From contig NZ_JPWH01000002.1 of assembly GCF_003326755.1 (NCBI RefSeq), positions 62,001 through 126,000 of the forward strand: a DNA stretch of 64,000 nt, written 5' to 3'. The translations under genes and the position numbers were made by a program. The stretch comes from Thalassospira profundimaris. GTDB lineage: Bacteria; Pseudomonadota; Alphaproteobacteria; Rhodospirillales; Thalassospiraceae. Below are positions 26,173 to 35,384 of this stretch, piece by piece. Below the pieces are notes generated by a model. The model was given only the letters and a program-made list of their open reading frames with translations. It had not been told where the DNA came from and searched no databases. The stretch's first letter is position 1. Every line of letters begins with the position of its first letter.

Positions 26173-26209
26173 AAAAAAAAGTCCGCCGGACCCGGGAAGA
26201 TCGGCGGAC
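26173..26209 (-). terminator. Terminator of the DUF779/aldehyde dehydrogenase operon
   Basis: Arms GTCCGCCG (26181-26188) and CGGCGGAC (26202-26209) are preceded by eight A on the plus strand (26173-26180), giving a strong U-run on the minus strand. It lies about 170 bases past the DUF779 stop. Confidence 0.75.
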
Positions 26210-26248
26210 AAGTTTGCAAAACAGAACGTCTGCGCTGACATATCTGCA

Positions 26249-26362
26249 GTGGCGGGGAGAACTTCCCGCCACGGACAGGAGGCAAGAAAGCGCGCTACAG
26301 AAAACCGGATCGGGGTAAAGACCGGTTACGTTCTGTTCTGCCATTTTCCAGTTCGGCAGAAC
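26249..26362. repeat. Two further perfect hairpins before the DUF779 stop
   Basis: GTGGCGGG (26249-26256) pairs with CCCGCCAC (26265-26272), and GTTCTGCC (26335-26342) pairs with GGCAGAAC (26355-26362). Together with the terminator at 26173 they give three stems in 190 bases between convergent genes. They lack T-runs of their own. Confidence 0.55.
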
Positions 26363-26381
26363 GGAAACGGGAGGTATAGGG

Positions 26382-26804
26382 TTATTCGGTGTCTTTAGTG
26401 TCTTCGGCGTCCTTTAATGCGGCCCATTCGGCATCGGTGAAAACACGTGAACGGGTGAGAAATCTTTTGCCTTCCGGCCCTTCAAGCGAAAACATCCCGC
26501 CACGTCCATCGACAACATCAATAATCAGCTGCGTATGACGCCAATATTCATATTGCGCCTTGCCGATGTAAAACGGGCTGCCTTCAATTTCGCCCAACAG
26601 CACATCCTGTGCGCCGGTTTTGAAATCACCCTGTGCAAAACACATGGGTGCGCTGCCATCGCAACATCCGCCAGACTGGTGAAACATCACCGGGCCGTGA
26701 ATGTCCTTTAGGGTGCGGATCAGGTTAAGGGCGGCGTCGGTTGCGGTCACGCGGTCCGGTATTTTTCCGTCGCTGTCGCTTTTGGCCGCGGGTTTCGTGG
26801 TCAT
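26382..26804 (-). CDS. DUF779 domain protein
   Basis: This 140-residue DUF779 protein contains the conserved F-H-Q-S-G-G-C-C-D-G-S-A-P-M-C core with three cysteines, a possible metal or redox site, and Y-I-G-K-A-Q-Y-E-Y-W. The family is found next to aldehyde dehydrogenase genes in many bacteria; its function is unproven. AGGAG precedes the ATG. It lies 70 bases after the aldehyde dehydrogenase on the same strand, so both share the sigma-54 promoter at 28460. Confidence 0.85.
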   Translation of the reverse strand: MTTKPAAKSDSDGKIPDRVTATDAALNLIRTLKDIHGPVMFHQSGGCCDGSAPMCFAQGDFKTGAQDVLLGEIEGSPFYIGKAQYEYWRHTQLIIDVVDGRGGMFSLEGPEGKRFLTRSRVFTDAEWAALKDAEDTKDTE

Positions 26805-26874
26805 TTTCTGCTCCTGCGATAAGAAGGCCGCCAGACCCCTGCAAGCAGGGGCCCGGCCACCATCCGGGGAGAAA

Positions 26875-28395
26875 TCAGAAGAAGCCCATCGGTTTGGGGT
26901 TATAGCTGACCAGAAGGTTTTTGGTCTGCTGATAGTGGTTGAGCATCATCTTGTGGTTTTCACGCCCGATGCCCGACTGCTTGTAACCGCCAAAGGCCGC
27001 ATGGGCCGGATAGAGGTGATAGCAGTTGGTCCAGACGCGACCGGCCTTTATGGCGCGGCCAAAACGATAGGCACGGTTGGCATCGCGGGTCCAGACACCG
27101 GCACCCAGGCCATAAAGCGTGTCATTGGCAATGTGCATGGCTTCGGCTTCGTCTTTGAAGGTGGTGACAGAAACCACCGGGCCAAAGATTTCTTCCTGGA
27201 AGATGCGCATCTTGTTGTGGCCTTTGAAAATGGTCGGCTGAATATAGAAACCGCCAGCCAGGTCGCCTTCCAGTTCCGCCTTGTTGCCACCACAAAGGAC
27301 TTCGGCATTTTCCTGTTTGCCAATGTCGAGATAGGACAGGATCTTTTCCATCTGCTCGGATGAAGCCTGTGCACCGATCATGGTATCGGTATCAAGCGGG
27401 TTGCCCTGTTTGATCTTCGCAACACGCGAGAGCACATTGTCGATGAATTTGTCATAGATGCTTTCTTCGACAAGTGCGCGCGACGGGCAGGTGCAGACTT
27501 CACCCTGGTTAAGGGCAAACATCGTCATGCCTTCGGCGGCTTTCTGGCGGAAGTCATCATCCTGTGCCATCACGTCGGCAAAGAAAATGTTGGGCGATTT
27601 GCCGCCCAGTTCCAGTGTGACCGGAATAATGTTTTCACTGGCATATTGCATGATCAGGCGGCCAGTGGTGGTTTCGCCGGTGAAGGCGATTTTGGCAATG
27701 CGGTTGCTTTGTGCCAGCGGTTTGCCAGCTTCGACGCCAAAGCCCTGCACCACATTGACCACACCGGCGGGCAGAAGATCGCCGATCAGGTCCATCAGCA
27801 CAGAGATGGATGCCGGGGTTTGTTCGGCCGGTTTGAGAACCACGCAGTTACCTGCCGCAAGGGCCGGGGCCAGTTTCCAGACCGCCATCAGGATCGGGAA
27901 GTTCCAGGGAATGATCTGACCGACAACGCCCAGCGGTTCATGGAAATGATAGGCAACGGTATCGTCATCAATTTCGCCAAGCGAGCCTTCCTGCGCACGG
28001 ATGGCACCGGCAAAATAGCGGAAATGATCAATTGCGAGCGGAATGTCGGCTGCCAGCGTTTCACGCACGGCCTTGCCGTTGTCCCAGGTTTCGGCGACCG
28101 CCAGCATTTCCAGGTTCTGTTCCATGCGGTCGGCAATTTTATTGAGGATATTGGCCCGTTCCGTGACCGAGGTTTTACCCCATTTGTCCGCAACGGCTTC
28201 GGCGGCATCAATGGCCTTGTTGATGTCTTCCTCGCTGGAGCGGGCGACTTCACAAAATACTTTGCCATTGACCGGCGAGACATTCTCGAAATAACGGCCC
28301 TTGGCCGGTGCAACCCATTCGCCGCCGATGAAGTTTTCATAGCGCGACTTGAAGGAAACAACGCTGCCGGAATCGCCGGGATTTTTGTAGATCAT
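26875..28395 (-). CDS. Aldehyde dehydrogenase (ExaC/AcoD type)
   Basis: This 506-residue NAD-dependent aldehyde dehydrogenase oxidises acetaldehyde or similar aldehydes to acids. Catalytic Cys is in [11 protein letters not shown] and general-base Glu in L-E-L-G-G-K-S-P-N; the N-P-W-N-F-P-like loop reads I-P-W-N-F-P. The length fits the AldB/AcoD/ExaC group. GGAGG precedes ATG 28395. It is first in a two-gene operon with DUF779 and is divergent from an AcoR-type sigma-54 activator that almost certainly controls it. Confidence 0.93.
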   Translation of the reverse strand: MIYKNPGDSGSVVSFKSRYENFIGGEWVAPAKGRYFENVSPVNGKVFCEVARSSEEDINKAIDAAEAVADKWGKTSVTERANILNKIADRMEQNLEMLAVAETWDNGKAVRETLAADIPLAIDHFRYFAGAIRAQEGSLGEIDDDTVAYHFHEPLGVVGQIIPWNFPILMAVWKLAPALAAGNCVVLKPAEQTPASISVLMDLIGDLLPAGVVNVVQGFGVEAGKPLAQSNRIAKIAFTGETTTGRLIMQYASENIIPVTLELGGKSPNIFFADVMAQDDDFRQKAAEGMTMFALNQGEVCTCPSRALVEESIYDKFIDNVLSRVAKIKQGNPLDTDTMIGAQASSEQMEKILSYLDIGKQENAEVLCGGNKAELEGDLAGGFYIQPTIFKGHNKMRIFQEEIFGPVVSVTTFKDEAEAMHIANDTLYGLGAGVWTRDANRAYRFGRAIKAGRVWTNCYHLYPAHAAFGGYKQSGIGRENHKMMLNHYQQTKNLLVSYNPKPMGFF

Positions 28396-28459
28396 CTGAA
28401 CTTATCCTCCGTGATGGGGGGCGATTTGCCACTTTTTTGAATTTATCCACATTTACATT

Positions 28460-28475
28460 GGCAAAGGCTGTGCCA
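28460..28475 (-). promoter_or_regulatory. Sigma-54 (-24/-12) promoter of the aldehyde dehydrogenase operon
   Basis: On the minus strand the sequence is TGGCAC-AGCCT-TTGCC, with GG and GC separated by exactly ten bases, a full match to the RpoN consensus. Transcription would begin near 28449, about 50 bases before ATG 28395. Confidence 0.83.
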
Positions 28476-28576
28476 GATTGCCTGGTTGCGAAGGTGTCTT
28501 GATAAAATTATTATTTATCAATTTCTTATGTTCATGTTGCTGCTGTTTTCGGGCTTGTCCCGGTTGTTCTGTGTTT

Positions 28577-28600
28577 GGGACATGTGAAACAAAATGTCCC
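28577..28600. promoter_or_regulatory. Candidate activator (UAS) site
   Basis: GGGACAT (28577-28583) and ATGTCCC (28594-28600) form a perfect 7-base inverted repeat with a 10-base spacer, about 130-150 bases upstream of the expected start site, a normal distance for a sigma-54 enhancer. Confidence 0.6.
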
Positions 28601-28768
28601 GTTTTTGATACATATTTACGACCTTGGTTGAAGATGGAGGAAACTGGTTGGTCTCTGTCCTGTGCTTTGATAGGATTTGTTTGTGACCGGTGTGCTGTTC
28701 CTACGCAGTGCAGGCCAGAAAACAACAAGGCCCCCCAAAACAACCGGCACAGGAAAAAGGAACGTCTG

Positions 28769-30742
28769 ATGTCTGGAAGCCATGCCGGTGGACGGATCGA
28801 GGCTGCCTTGCAACTTAGTGGTGTTGCCCAGAACCGCGCCGTCCTTGAATCGTGGCAGCGCTGCCATGATCAGTTCGGTCTTGTTCACGAAACAGCCCGA
28901 CGCCCCGAAATCATTTCCGAAAGCCAGACCCGCCAGCGTCGGGATCGTAGTGGCCGGTTGTTCCACCATGCCCATGATACGGTGCGCACCCTCTATCGTC
29001 AGATTGATACCGCCGGTTATGCGGTTTTTTTGACCGACCATGATGGCGTTATTCTCGACAGTGTGGCAGCTCAGTCCATGCTGCCCTCTTTTCGGGCCAA
29101 CGGGCTTCTGGCCGGTGCGGTCTGGAGCGAGGAACGCGAAGGAACGAATGGCATCGGCACCTGCCTGGTCGAGGGGCGGGCGATTACCATTCATAAAGAC
29201 GAACATTTTTTAACCCAGCATGCCGGTTTGACCTGCACCGCAGCCCCGGTTTTTGACCCGGAAGGCCGGGTGTGTTCGGTGCTGGATGTGTCGGCGGTGC
29301 GCAATGATATCCGCCGCGAGGATTGTTTGCGCGTACGCAGCCTTGTTGCCGATTATGCCGATGCCCTGGAACGCATTCTGTTTTTCGAGGAATGCGCAGG
29401 CAATGTCATTTTGCATTTGCACCCGGATGCCAGCCATGTCGGCAGCGCGCGGGATGCGCTGCTGGCCATTCGCCCGGATGGCAGTGTGGCGGGCAGTACG
29501 GCGCTGGCGCGGCGGTTGTTGTCGGCCCAGGGTGGTGCCAGTCATATTACCTCGCTGCTGGGAACCGACCTGGACAGTTTGATGTCGCGGATGCTGGCGA
29601 CCGGCACAGGTAACGACAAAAACAGCACAACACAGGCCGTGCCACTGGGTGGGGGTGGTGTGATGTTCGGGCAATTGACCCTGCCCGAAAAACAGCGCCG
29701 CCAGTTTTATACGCCCGGCATTGCGTCCGTCGTGCCCAAGCCACACGATCAGGATGTTGATATTCCGGATCAGGACCCGGCCTTGCGGCGATTGTTCCAG
29801 ATGGGGTGCAAGTTGCTGGCAGGCGAGATTAACCTGCTGATGTCGGGTGAAACCGGCAGCGGCAAGGAGCATATGGCGCGGGCCATTCACAACCAGGCGG
29901 TCGGGGCGCAAAAACCGTTTGTTGCCATTAACTGTGCGGCCCTGCCAGAAAGCCTGATTGAAAGCGAATTGTTTGGTCATGCCAGCGGGGCCTTTACCGG
30001 GGCGGCTCGCGACGGATTTGGCGGGCGCATCAAACAGGCCGATGGCGGGACGCTGTTTTTGGATGAAATCGGCGATATGCCGATTGGCATTCAGGGCCGG
30101 TTGTTGCGTGTTCTGGAGCAAAGACGGGTCGAGCCGCTGGGCAGCACCAAATCGGTGCCGGTAGATTTTCGCCTGATTTGTGCCTCGAACGTCGATTTGG
30201 CGGCTGCCGTTGCCAAAGGCAATTTCCGTGAAGATTTGCTCTATCGTATCAAGGGGGCGCGTCTGGCCTTGCCCGCCTTGCGCGACCGGGCGGATCTGAA
30301 GGATCTTGTTGCTCGCCTGCTGGCGGATTTTGCCAAGGGGCAGCCTGTGCACTGTGATGATGCAACAATGGAAATTCTGCGCCAGCATCACTGGCCGGGC
30401 AATGTGCGTGAACTGGTCAATGTGTTGCAATATGCCTGTGTTTTTGCCGAGGATGGCATTATTCGTGCAGCCCATTTGCCCGACGAGATGCAGCTCGTTG
30501 TGACAATGCACCAGCAGCCCGCATCGACATGCGCGCAAAATCCGCTTTGGCAGGCAGAGCGCGATGCACTGCAAACGGCCCTTGCCCGGCATCATTGGCA
30601 TGTCAGCAAAACAGCACGGATGCTGGGCGTCAGTCGCAATACGCTTTATCGCAAAATGGAGAAATTTGGCATCCGGCGGGTCGGCAAGAACGACACGGAT
30701 ACAGGTGTGGCCGTTTGTACGGGCGACACATCGGCAAATTGA
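28769..30742 (+). CDS. Sigma-54-dependent activator, AcoR type
   Basis: This is a 657-residue enhancer-binding protein. ATG 28769 is chosen because AAGG lies just before it; the in-frame extension upstream covers the control region. A GAF-like sensor (about 60-210, with E-R-E-G-T-N-G-I-G-T) is followed by an AAA+ domain with Walker A G-E-T-G-S-G-K-E (about 360) and G-A-F-T-G-A (about 406), the loop that touches sigma-54. A Fis-type HTH ends the protein (V-S-K-T-A-R-M-L-G-V-S-R-N-T-L-Y-R-K). AcoR-family proteins respond to acetoin, acetaldehyde or alcohols. Confidence 0.92.
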   Translation: MSGSHAGGRIEAALQLSGVAQNRAVLESWQRCHDQFGLVHETARRPEIISESQTRQRRDRSGRLFHHAHDTVRTLYRQIDTAGYAVFLTDHDGVILDSVAAQSMLPSFRANGLLAGAVWSEEREGTNGIGTCLVEGRAITIHKDEHFLTQHAGLTCTAAPVFDPEGRVCSVLDVSAVRNDIRREDCLRVRSLVADYADALERILFFEECAGNVILHLHPDASHVGSARDALLAIRPDGSVAGSTALARRLLSAQGGASHITSLLGTDLDSLMSRMLATGTGNDKNSTTQAVPLGGGGVMFGQLTLPEKQRRQFYTPGIASVVPKPHDQDVDIPDQDPALRRLFQMGCKLLAGEINLLMSGETGSGKEHMARAIHNQAVGAQKPFVAINCAALPESLIESELFGHASGAFTGAARDGFGGRIKQADGGTLFLDEIGDMPIGIQGRLLRVLEQRRVEPLGSTKSVPVDFRLICASNVDLAAAVAKGNFREDLLYRIKGARLALPALRDRADLKDLVARLLADFAKGQPVHCDDATMEILRQHHWPGNVRELVNVLQYACVFAEDGIIRAAHLPDEMQLVVTMHQQPASTCAQNPLWQAERDALQTALARHHWHVSKTARMLGVSRNTLYRKMEKFGIRRVGKNDTDTGVAVCTGDTSAN

Positions 30743-30762
30743 CCGTTTGCCTGCGAGGGTGT

Positions 30763-31272
30763 TTACCCGTCTGACAGCTTGCCGCGCAGCGGGGTTGGTG
30801 CGGTCAGGCTTTCAAGCGGATAGCCGGCAAAGCCCTTGGTACGTTCCATGACGATATGACCGCGAAAGGTTTCGATGCCGATACTGGCTGTCAGCAGTCT
30901 TTCTTTGATGCTGTTGAAATGCGGAATATCGCGGCAGATCATATCGAGTGTATAATCGAACGGTCCGGCGATTTTATAACACGAAATCACTTCGTCAAAT
31001 TCGGCGATGGCGGTTTCAAATTGCCTGAAATCCTCGACCAGATGACTGCCCAGTGTGATTTCGGCCACCACATGCAGGTTGGGGCCGATTTTATCAAGGT
31101 CAATATCGGCAATATAATGTGAAATCAGGCCGCTTTCTTCGAGCTTGCGCACCCGTTCCAGGCAGGGAGAGGGCGACAGATTGACTGCCTCGGATAAATC
31201 GAGGTTCGATATCCGGCCCTGGGTTTGCAATATTTGCAGGATGCGAATGAAAATTCGGTCAAGTTTCAACAT
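30763..31272 (-). CDS. Lrp/AsnC-family transcriptional regulator
   Basis: This 169-residue Lrp/AsnC protein has HTH I-L-Q-I-L-Q-T-Q-G-R-I-S-N-L-D-L-S-E-A-V and L-S-P-S-P-C-L-E-R-V-R-K-L, then a RAM domain with V-I-S-C-Y-K-I-A-G-P-F-D-Y. I use ATG 31272; an in-frame TTG nine codons upstream has no ribosome site. It is divergent from asnB, the same logic as asnC-asnA in E. coli, and probably senses an amino acid such as asparagine. Its fold and motif spacing resemble the Lrp at 19342. Confidence 0.9.
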   Translation of the reverse strand: MLKLDRIFIRILQILQTQGRISNLDLSEAVNLSPSPCLERVRKLEESGLISHYIADIDLDKIGPNLHVVAEITLGSHLVEDFRQFETAIAEFDEVISCYKIAGPFDYTLDMICRDIPHFNSIKERLLTASIGIETFRGHIVMERTKGFAGYPLESLTAPTPLRGKLSDG

Positions 31273-31412
31273 GGCTCCGTTATGCCGCAAGCCGGGCAAA
31301 AAGAAAAGTTGCCGATTTCGATTGTCGCAACCTTTGCCGTTCGCTATTACCGGAGCAGACCCGGAACGTATCGTGATGACGGGCGCTAATATCAGGGCTT
31401 TAGAGGATTGCC

Positions 31413-33356
31413 ATGTGCGGCATTACCGGACTATGGACACCAAAACAGACCGGGCAGCGTAACAACGCCGCGATTGTGACGGCGATGAACGCCGCCTTGC
31501 TGCATCGCGGCCCGGATGGTGGTGATGTGTGGGTCGATGATGCCACCGGTGTCGCCCTGGGCCAGCGCCGCCTTGCCATTATTGACTTGAGCGATGCCGG
31601 TAAACAGCCCATGCCATCGGCCGATGGCCGTTATGTCATGGTCTATAACGGTGAAATTTATAATGCCGAAGACCTGCGCGCCAAACTGGCACGATACAAC
31701 ATTGCCTGGCGCGGCCATTCCGACAGTGAAGTCATTCTTGAGGCCTTTGCCCATTGGGGGATTGCCGAAACCCTGAAGCTGCTGATTGGCATGTTTGCCA
31801 TTGTGTTGTGGGACAAAAAATTGCACCGGATGGTTATGGTGCGTGACCGGTTGGGCATCAAACCGCTTTACTGGACCCATCATGACGGGCGATTTGCCTT
31901 TGCATCGGAATTAAAGGCCCTGGTGGCGGGTGGGGTTTGCCCGCGCGAGGTGGATAGCGGCGCGCTGGATAATTATTTGCGCTTTGGCTATGTGCCGTCG
32001 GGGCAGTCGATTTATCGTAAAACCCGGCAGGTGCGCCCCGGTCATATGATTGAAATTGATGCCGAAGGCCAAATTCGTGACTCCATTTACTGGTCGATGG
32101 AAGACGTTGTTTTAAATGGCCGCAATAATCGCTGGGCCGGTGATGATGCCAGTGCCATTGATGCGCTGGAGGATTTGCTGCGTGATGCGGTGGAGCGCCG
32201 CATGGTCGCCGATGTGCCGCTGGGCGCGTTTTTGTCGGGCGGGATTGATTCTTCCACCGTCGTGGCCCTGATGCAGTCGGTCGCGTCCAAACCGGTGAAA
32301 ACCTATTCCATCGGTTTTGAAGATCAGGCGTTTAACGAGGCCGCCTTTGCCGGAGCGGTGGCAAAACATCTGGGAACAGACCATACCGAGCTTTATGTCA
32401 CCGCTCAGGATGCCCTGGATGTCGTACCCAAACTGGCAGATATGTATGACGAGCCGTTTTTTGACAGTTCGGGCATTCCCACAGCCCTGATGTCGTCATT
32501 GACACGCAAGGATGTCACGGTTGCCCTGTCTGGCGATGGCGGCGATGAAACATTTGGGGGTTATAACCGCTATTTATGGGCAAAAAACGTGGCGCGAATG
32601 ACCGATATGATCCCGTTTGGGGCATCGCATATTGCCAGCGCCCTGACAGTGCTGTCGCCCCGGCAGTGGGACCGGGTTTGTTCGGTGCTGCCGGTCGGCG
32701 GTAAAACCGGCACCATTGGCGATAAAATTCACAAGGTCGCGCCGCTTTTGGCCATCCGCGATGATATTGACCGTTACGTTGCGCTTTTGGAATTGTGGGA
32801 CCCCAAAACACTTCGTCCGCACGGGCGGGGCGATGAAAAGGCACCGGTTTTTCATGTGCCGGGCGAAAAGTTTTCGCGCAATCGCAACCTTGATTACATC
32901 TCGGCCATGCAGGTCATGGATACGATGATGTATATGGTTGATGATGTGTTGACCAAGGTGGACCGCGCCTCGATGGCGGCATCGCTGGAGGTGCGTGTGC
33001 CCCTGATCGACCATCGCGTGATCGAATTTGGCTGGCGGTTGCCGGCACATTTGAAAATTCACGACGGGACCGGCAAAATCGCCTTGCGCCGCATTTTGCA
33101 AAAATATGTGCCCGATGAATTGATCAATCGGCCCAAAACCGGTTTTGGTGTGCCCCTGGCGGACTGGTTGCGCGGACCATTACGTGACTGGGCGCAGGAT
33201 TTGTTGGCGCGGTCCGCCCTGTATGAGGATTTTGGTTTGGATCGTGCTGTTGTGGAAACGGCGATGAAGGATCATCAGGCGGGCCGCACCAATAATGCGC
33301 ATAAATTATGGTCCGTTTTGATGCTGTCGGCCTGGCAGCAGCGGTGGCTGTCGTAA
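31413..33356 (+). CDS. asnB: Asparagine synthase (glutamine-hydrolysing)
   Basis: This 647-residue class II enzyme starts M-C-G-I-T-G-L-W with Cys2 as the N-terminal glutaminase nucleophile after Met removal. L-H-R-G-P-D and V-M-V-Y-N-G-E-I-Y-N belong to the glutaminase half; the synthetase half has the PP-loop L-S-G-G-I-D-S-S near residue 274 and A-L-S-G-D-G-G-D-E. It amidates aspartate or, in surface-glycan settings, a uronic acid. GAGG precedes the ATG. The divergent Lrp protein suggests amino-acid control. Confidence 0.92.
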   Translation: MCGITGLWTPKQTGQRNNAAIVTAMNAALLHRGPDGGDVWVDDATGVALGQRRLAIIDLSDAGKQPMPSADGRYVMVYNGEIYNAEDLRAKLARYNIAWRGHSDSEVILEAFAHWGIAETLKLLIGMFAIVLWDKKLHRMVMVRDRLGIKPLYWTHHDGRFAFASELKALVAGGVCPREVDSGALDNYLRFGYVPSGQSIYRKTRQVRPGHMIEIDAEGQIRDSIYWSMEDVVLNGRNNRWAGDDASAIDALEDLLRDAVERRMVADVPLGAFLSGGIDSSTVVALMQSVASKPVKTYSIGFEDQAFNEAAFAGAVAKHLGTDHTELYVTAQDALDVVPKLADMYDEPFFDSSGIPTALMSSLTRKDVTVALSGDGGDETFGGYNRYLWAKNVARMTDMIPFGASHIASALTVLSPRQWDRVCSVLPVGGKTGTIGDKIHKVAPLLAIRDDIDRYVALLELWDPKTLRPHGRGDEKAPVFHVPGEKFSRNRNLDYISAMQVMDTMMYMVDDVLTKVDRASMAASLEVRVPLIDHRVIEFGWRLPAHLKIHDGTGKIALRRILQKYVPDELINRPKTGFGVPLADWLRGPLRDWAQDLLARSALYEDFGLDRAVVETAMKDHQAGRTNNAHKLWSVLMLSAWQQRWLS

Positions 33357-33381
33357 CCCGGCATTTGTGGTTGTGTTTTTG

Positions 33382-33417
33382 AGGCGCTGTTGCGGTGTAT
33401 CGCACAGCGCCTTTTTT
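33382..33417 (+). terminator. Terminator of asnB
   Basis: GGCGCTG (33383-33389) and CAGCGCC (33405-33411) with an inner GCG/CGC extension are followed by six T (33412-33417). Confidence 0.88.
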
Positions 33418-33687
33418 GTGATTTGAGCCATTATTTTCGCAATGTTACATTTTTATGTGATGTCCGCTATTGGTAGACGCGGCATCTTAGTCTGCTAAAA
33501 GCCTTGGTAATTCATTGGCTTCGGGAATTTTGATCTTGCCATCTCATGGCTTTGATGCGGGCGCGTTTGGGGTGCCGGATGTCGGATTTTGTTGGAATGT
33601 GTTCAAAATTTGAAGATTGATCGCTTGAAAAATTTTCGCAAATGAACTAAATAACGGTCATTCACGAAATTCGAGAAGGTCAGGATT
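33418..33687. other. Upstream region of glpD
   Basis: With the asnB terminator this completes a 331-base gap between genes. The only structure I see is the imperfect inverted repeat at 33634-33669 just before glpD. Confidence 0.45.
33634..33669. promoter_or_regulatory. glpD: Candidate operator of glpD
   Basis: TTTCGCAAATGA (33634-33645) and TCATTCACGAAA (33658-33669) pair at 10 of 12 positions around a 12-base centre and end 18 bases before the glpD ATG. TTTCG...CGAAA ends resemble operators of DeoR/GlpR-type repressors. Confidence 0.45.
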
Positions 33688-35265
33688 ATGTCAGGCGCAT
33701 CACAAAATCCGGAAACACAGTTGGAAAATCCGGCCCGGGATCAGGGTGATTATGATCTGGTGGTGATTGGTGGCGGTATTAACGGCACCGGGATCGCCCG
33801 CGACGCCGCCGGGCGCGGGTTGCGCGTGTTATTATGCGAAATGAATGACCTTGCCAGTGCGACGTCCTCGGCCAGTACCAAGCTTATTCATGGTGGTTTG
33901 CGCTATCTGGAGCATTATGAGTTCCGGCTGGTGCGCGAAGCCCTGAAAGAGCGCGAAGTTTTATGGGGCAATGCGCCGCATATCATTTGGCCGTTGCGTT
34001 TTGTGTTGCCGCATGTGCCGGGGTTGCGTCCGACATGGATGATCCGGCTGGGCCTGTTTTTATATGATCATTTGGGCGGTCGTAAAAAACTGCCCGCCAG
34101 CGAAGGCATCAATCTTGCCAGCCACGAGGCCGGGCAGCCGTTGCGCGGTGATTTGCGCAAGGGCTTTGTTTATTCCGATTGCTGGGTGGATGATGCCCGT
34201 CTGGTGGTGTTAAACGCGATGGACGCCAAGGAACGTGGTGCCGAAATTTTAACCCGCACCGAATGTGTCGGTGCACAGCGAAGTGCGGATGGCTGGGATG
34301 TCACCTTGCGCGCCAAGGATAGCGGCGCAACCCGCAAGGTGCGGGGCAAAATGGTGGTCAATGCCGCCGGGCCGTGGTGTGCGCGGTTGATTGACCCGGA
34401 AAATGGCACGGTGGATGCGACACAGCGGGCCTCGATCCGCTTGGTCAAAGGCAGCCACATTGTCGTGCCCAAGCTGTTTGATCACGATAAATGCTATATT
34501 TTCCAGAACCCGGATGGCCGGATTGTGTTTGCCATTCCCTATCAGCATGACTTTACGCTGATCGGCACCACCGATGTCGATTACAAGGGCGACCCGGCAC
34601 AGGTGAAAATTGACGAAGGTGAAATTTCCTATCTGTGCGAGCTTGCCAGCAGCTATTTTAAAACCCCGGTAACGCCAGATACTGTCGTCTGGAGCTATTC
34701 CGGCGTGCGGCCGCTTTATGGCGGCGAAAGCGAAAATGCCTCCAAAGTATCGCGGGATTATACCCTGAAGCTGGATGATGCCGGGGACAAAGCCCCGCTA
34801 TTGAATGTTTTTGGCGGTAAAATCACCACCTATCGCAAGCTGGCGGAACATGCCCTGCAAATCATTTGCCGCAAACTGACACGTGATGACCATGCCTGGA
34901 CGGCCGATGCGCCATTGCCCGGTGGTGAATTGCCAGGCGGGGATTTTGATGCCGCCCTGAAGCATTATGGGCAACGTTATGACTGGATGCCAGAAGCCAC
35001 GCTGCATCGTTTGTTGCGCGCCTATGGCAGCCGGGTTGAGAAAATTTTGCACAATGCCAAATCGCTGGCGGATTTGGGCCAGTGTTACGGGCATGATTTG
35101 TACGAAGCCGAATTGCGCTATCTGATCGATCACGAATGGGCGCATGATGTGGAAGATGTGATCTGGCGGCGCTCCAAGCTGGGATTGCGTCTGAGCGCGG
35201 ATGAGATCGCGGCGCTTCGGCATCGTCTGGCCCAGGAACATATGGGAATGCGTGCCGCCCAGTAA
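33688..35265 (+). CDS. glpD: Aerobic glycerol-3-phosphate dehydrogenase
   Basis: This 525-residue FAD flavoprotein of the inner membrane oxidises glycerol 3-phosphate to dihydroxyacetone phosphate and feeds electrons to quinone. The dinucleotide motif V-V-I-G-G-G-I-N-G-T-G-I-A-R-D-A is near residue 25; S-S-A-S-T-K-L-I-H-G-G-L-R-Y-L-E is the second FAD signature, and T-T-D-V-D-Y and G-G-K-I-T-T-Y-R follow. AGGATT precedes the ATG. No glpK or glpF lies in the window. It is followed by a terminator and a phosphate transporter gene. Confidence 0.95.
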   Translation: MSGASQNPETQLENPARDQGDYDLVVIGGGINGTGIARDAAGRGLRVLLCEMNDLASATSSASTKLIHGGLRYLEHYEFRLVREALKEREVLWGNAPHIIWPLRFVLPHVPGLRPTWMIRLGLFLYDHLGGRKKLPASEGINLASHEAGQPLRGDLRKGFVYSDCWVDDARLVVLNAMDAKERGAEILTRTECVGAQRSADGWDVTLRAKDSGATRKVRGKMVVNAAGPWCARLIDPENGTVDATQRASIRLVKGSHIVVPKLFDHDKCYIFQNPDGRIVFAIPYQHDFTLIGTTDVDYKGDPAQVKIDEGEISYLCELASSYFKTPVTPDTVVWSYSGVRPLYGGESENASKVSRDYTLKLDDAGDKAPLLNVFGGKITTYRKLAEHALQIICRKLTRDDHAWTADAPLPGGELPGGDFDAALKHYGQRYDWMPEATLHRLLRAYGSRVEKILHNAKSLADLGQCYGHDLYEAELRYLIDHEWAHDVEDVIWRRSKLGLRLSADEIAALRHRLAQEHMGMRAAQ

Positions 35266-35288
35266 GGCGATCCAGTAAGGTGATGACA

Positions 35289-35304
35289 GCGAAATATATT
35301 TCGC
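35289..35304. promoter_or_regulatory. Perfect 16-base palindrome between glpD and the Na/Pi gene
   Basis: GCGAAATATATTTCGC is fully self-complementary, 24 bases after the glpD stop and 81 bases before the Na/Pi cotransporter ATG. It may be an operator of the downstream gene; the regulator is unknown. Confidence 0.5.
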
Positions 35305-35329
35305 ACGGCATTTGATCTATTCCAAACGG

Positions 35330-35371
35330 AACAGGCAGCCACATCTATAAGGTGGTTGCCTGTTTTATTTT
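35330..35371 (+). terminator. Terminator of glpD
   Basis: AACAGGCAGCCAC (35330-35342) and GTGGTTGCCTGTT (35352-35364) pair with one G-U, have a 9-base loop and are followed by TTTTATTTTTT. Confidence 0.87.
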
Positions 35372-35384
35372 TTGGATGGTGTAA

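Larger units (their letters stand above)
28396..28768. other. Divergent control region, 373 bases
   Basis: This gap between the aldehyde dehydrogenase and activator starts holds the sigma-54 promoter (28460-28475) and an upstream inverted repeat (28577-28600). I see no small gene with a ribosome site in it. Confidence 0.7.

Noticed and set aside
28478..28768. N-terminal extension of the activator frame
   Set aside because: It covers the sigma-54 control region, is Cys-rich and not family-like; ATG 28769 has AAGG in front.
29210..30601. Long minus-strand open frame opposite the sigma-54 activator gene
   Set aside because: It is the antisense shadow of a gene with complete GAF, AAA+ and HTH motifs; its translation is His/Gln/Arg-rich and domain-less.
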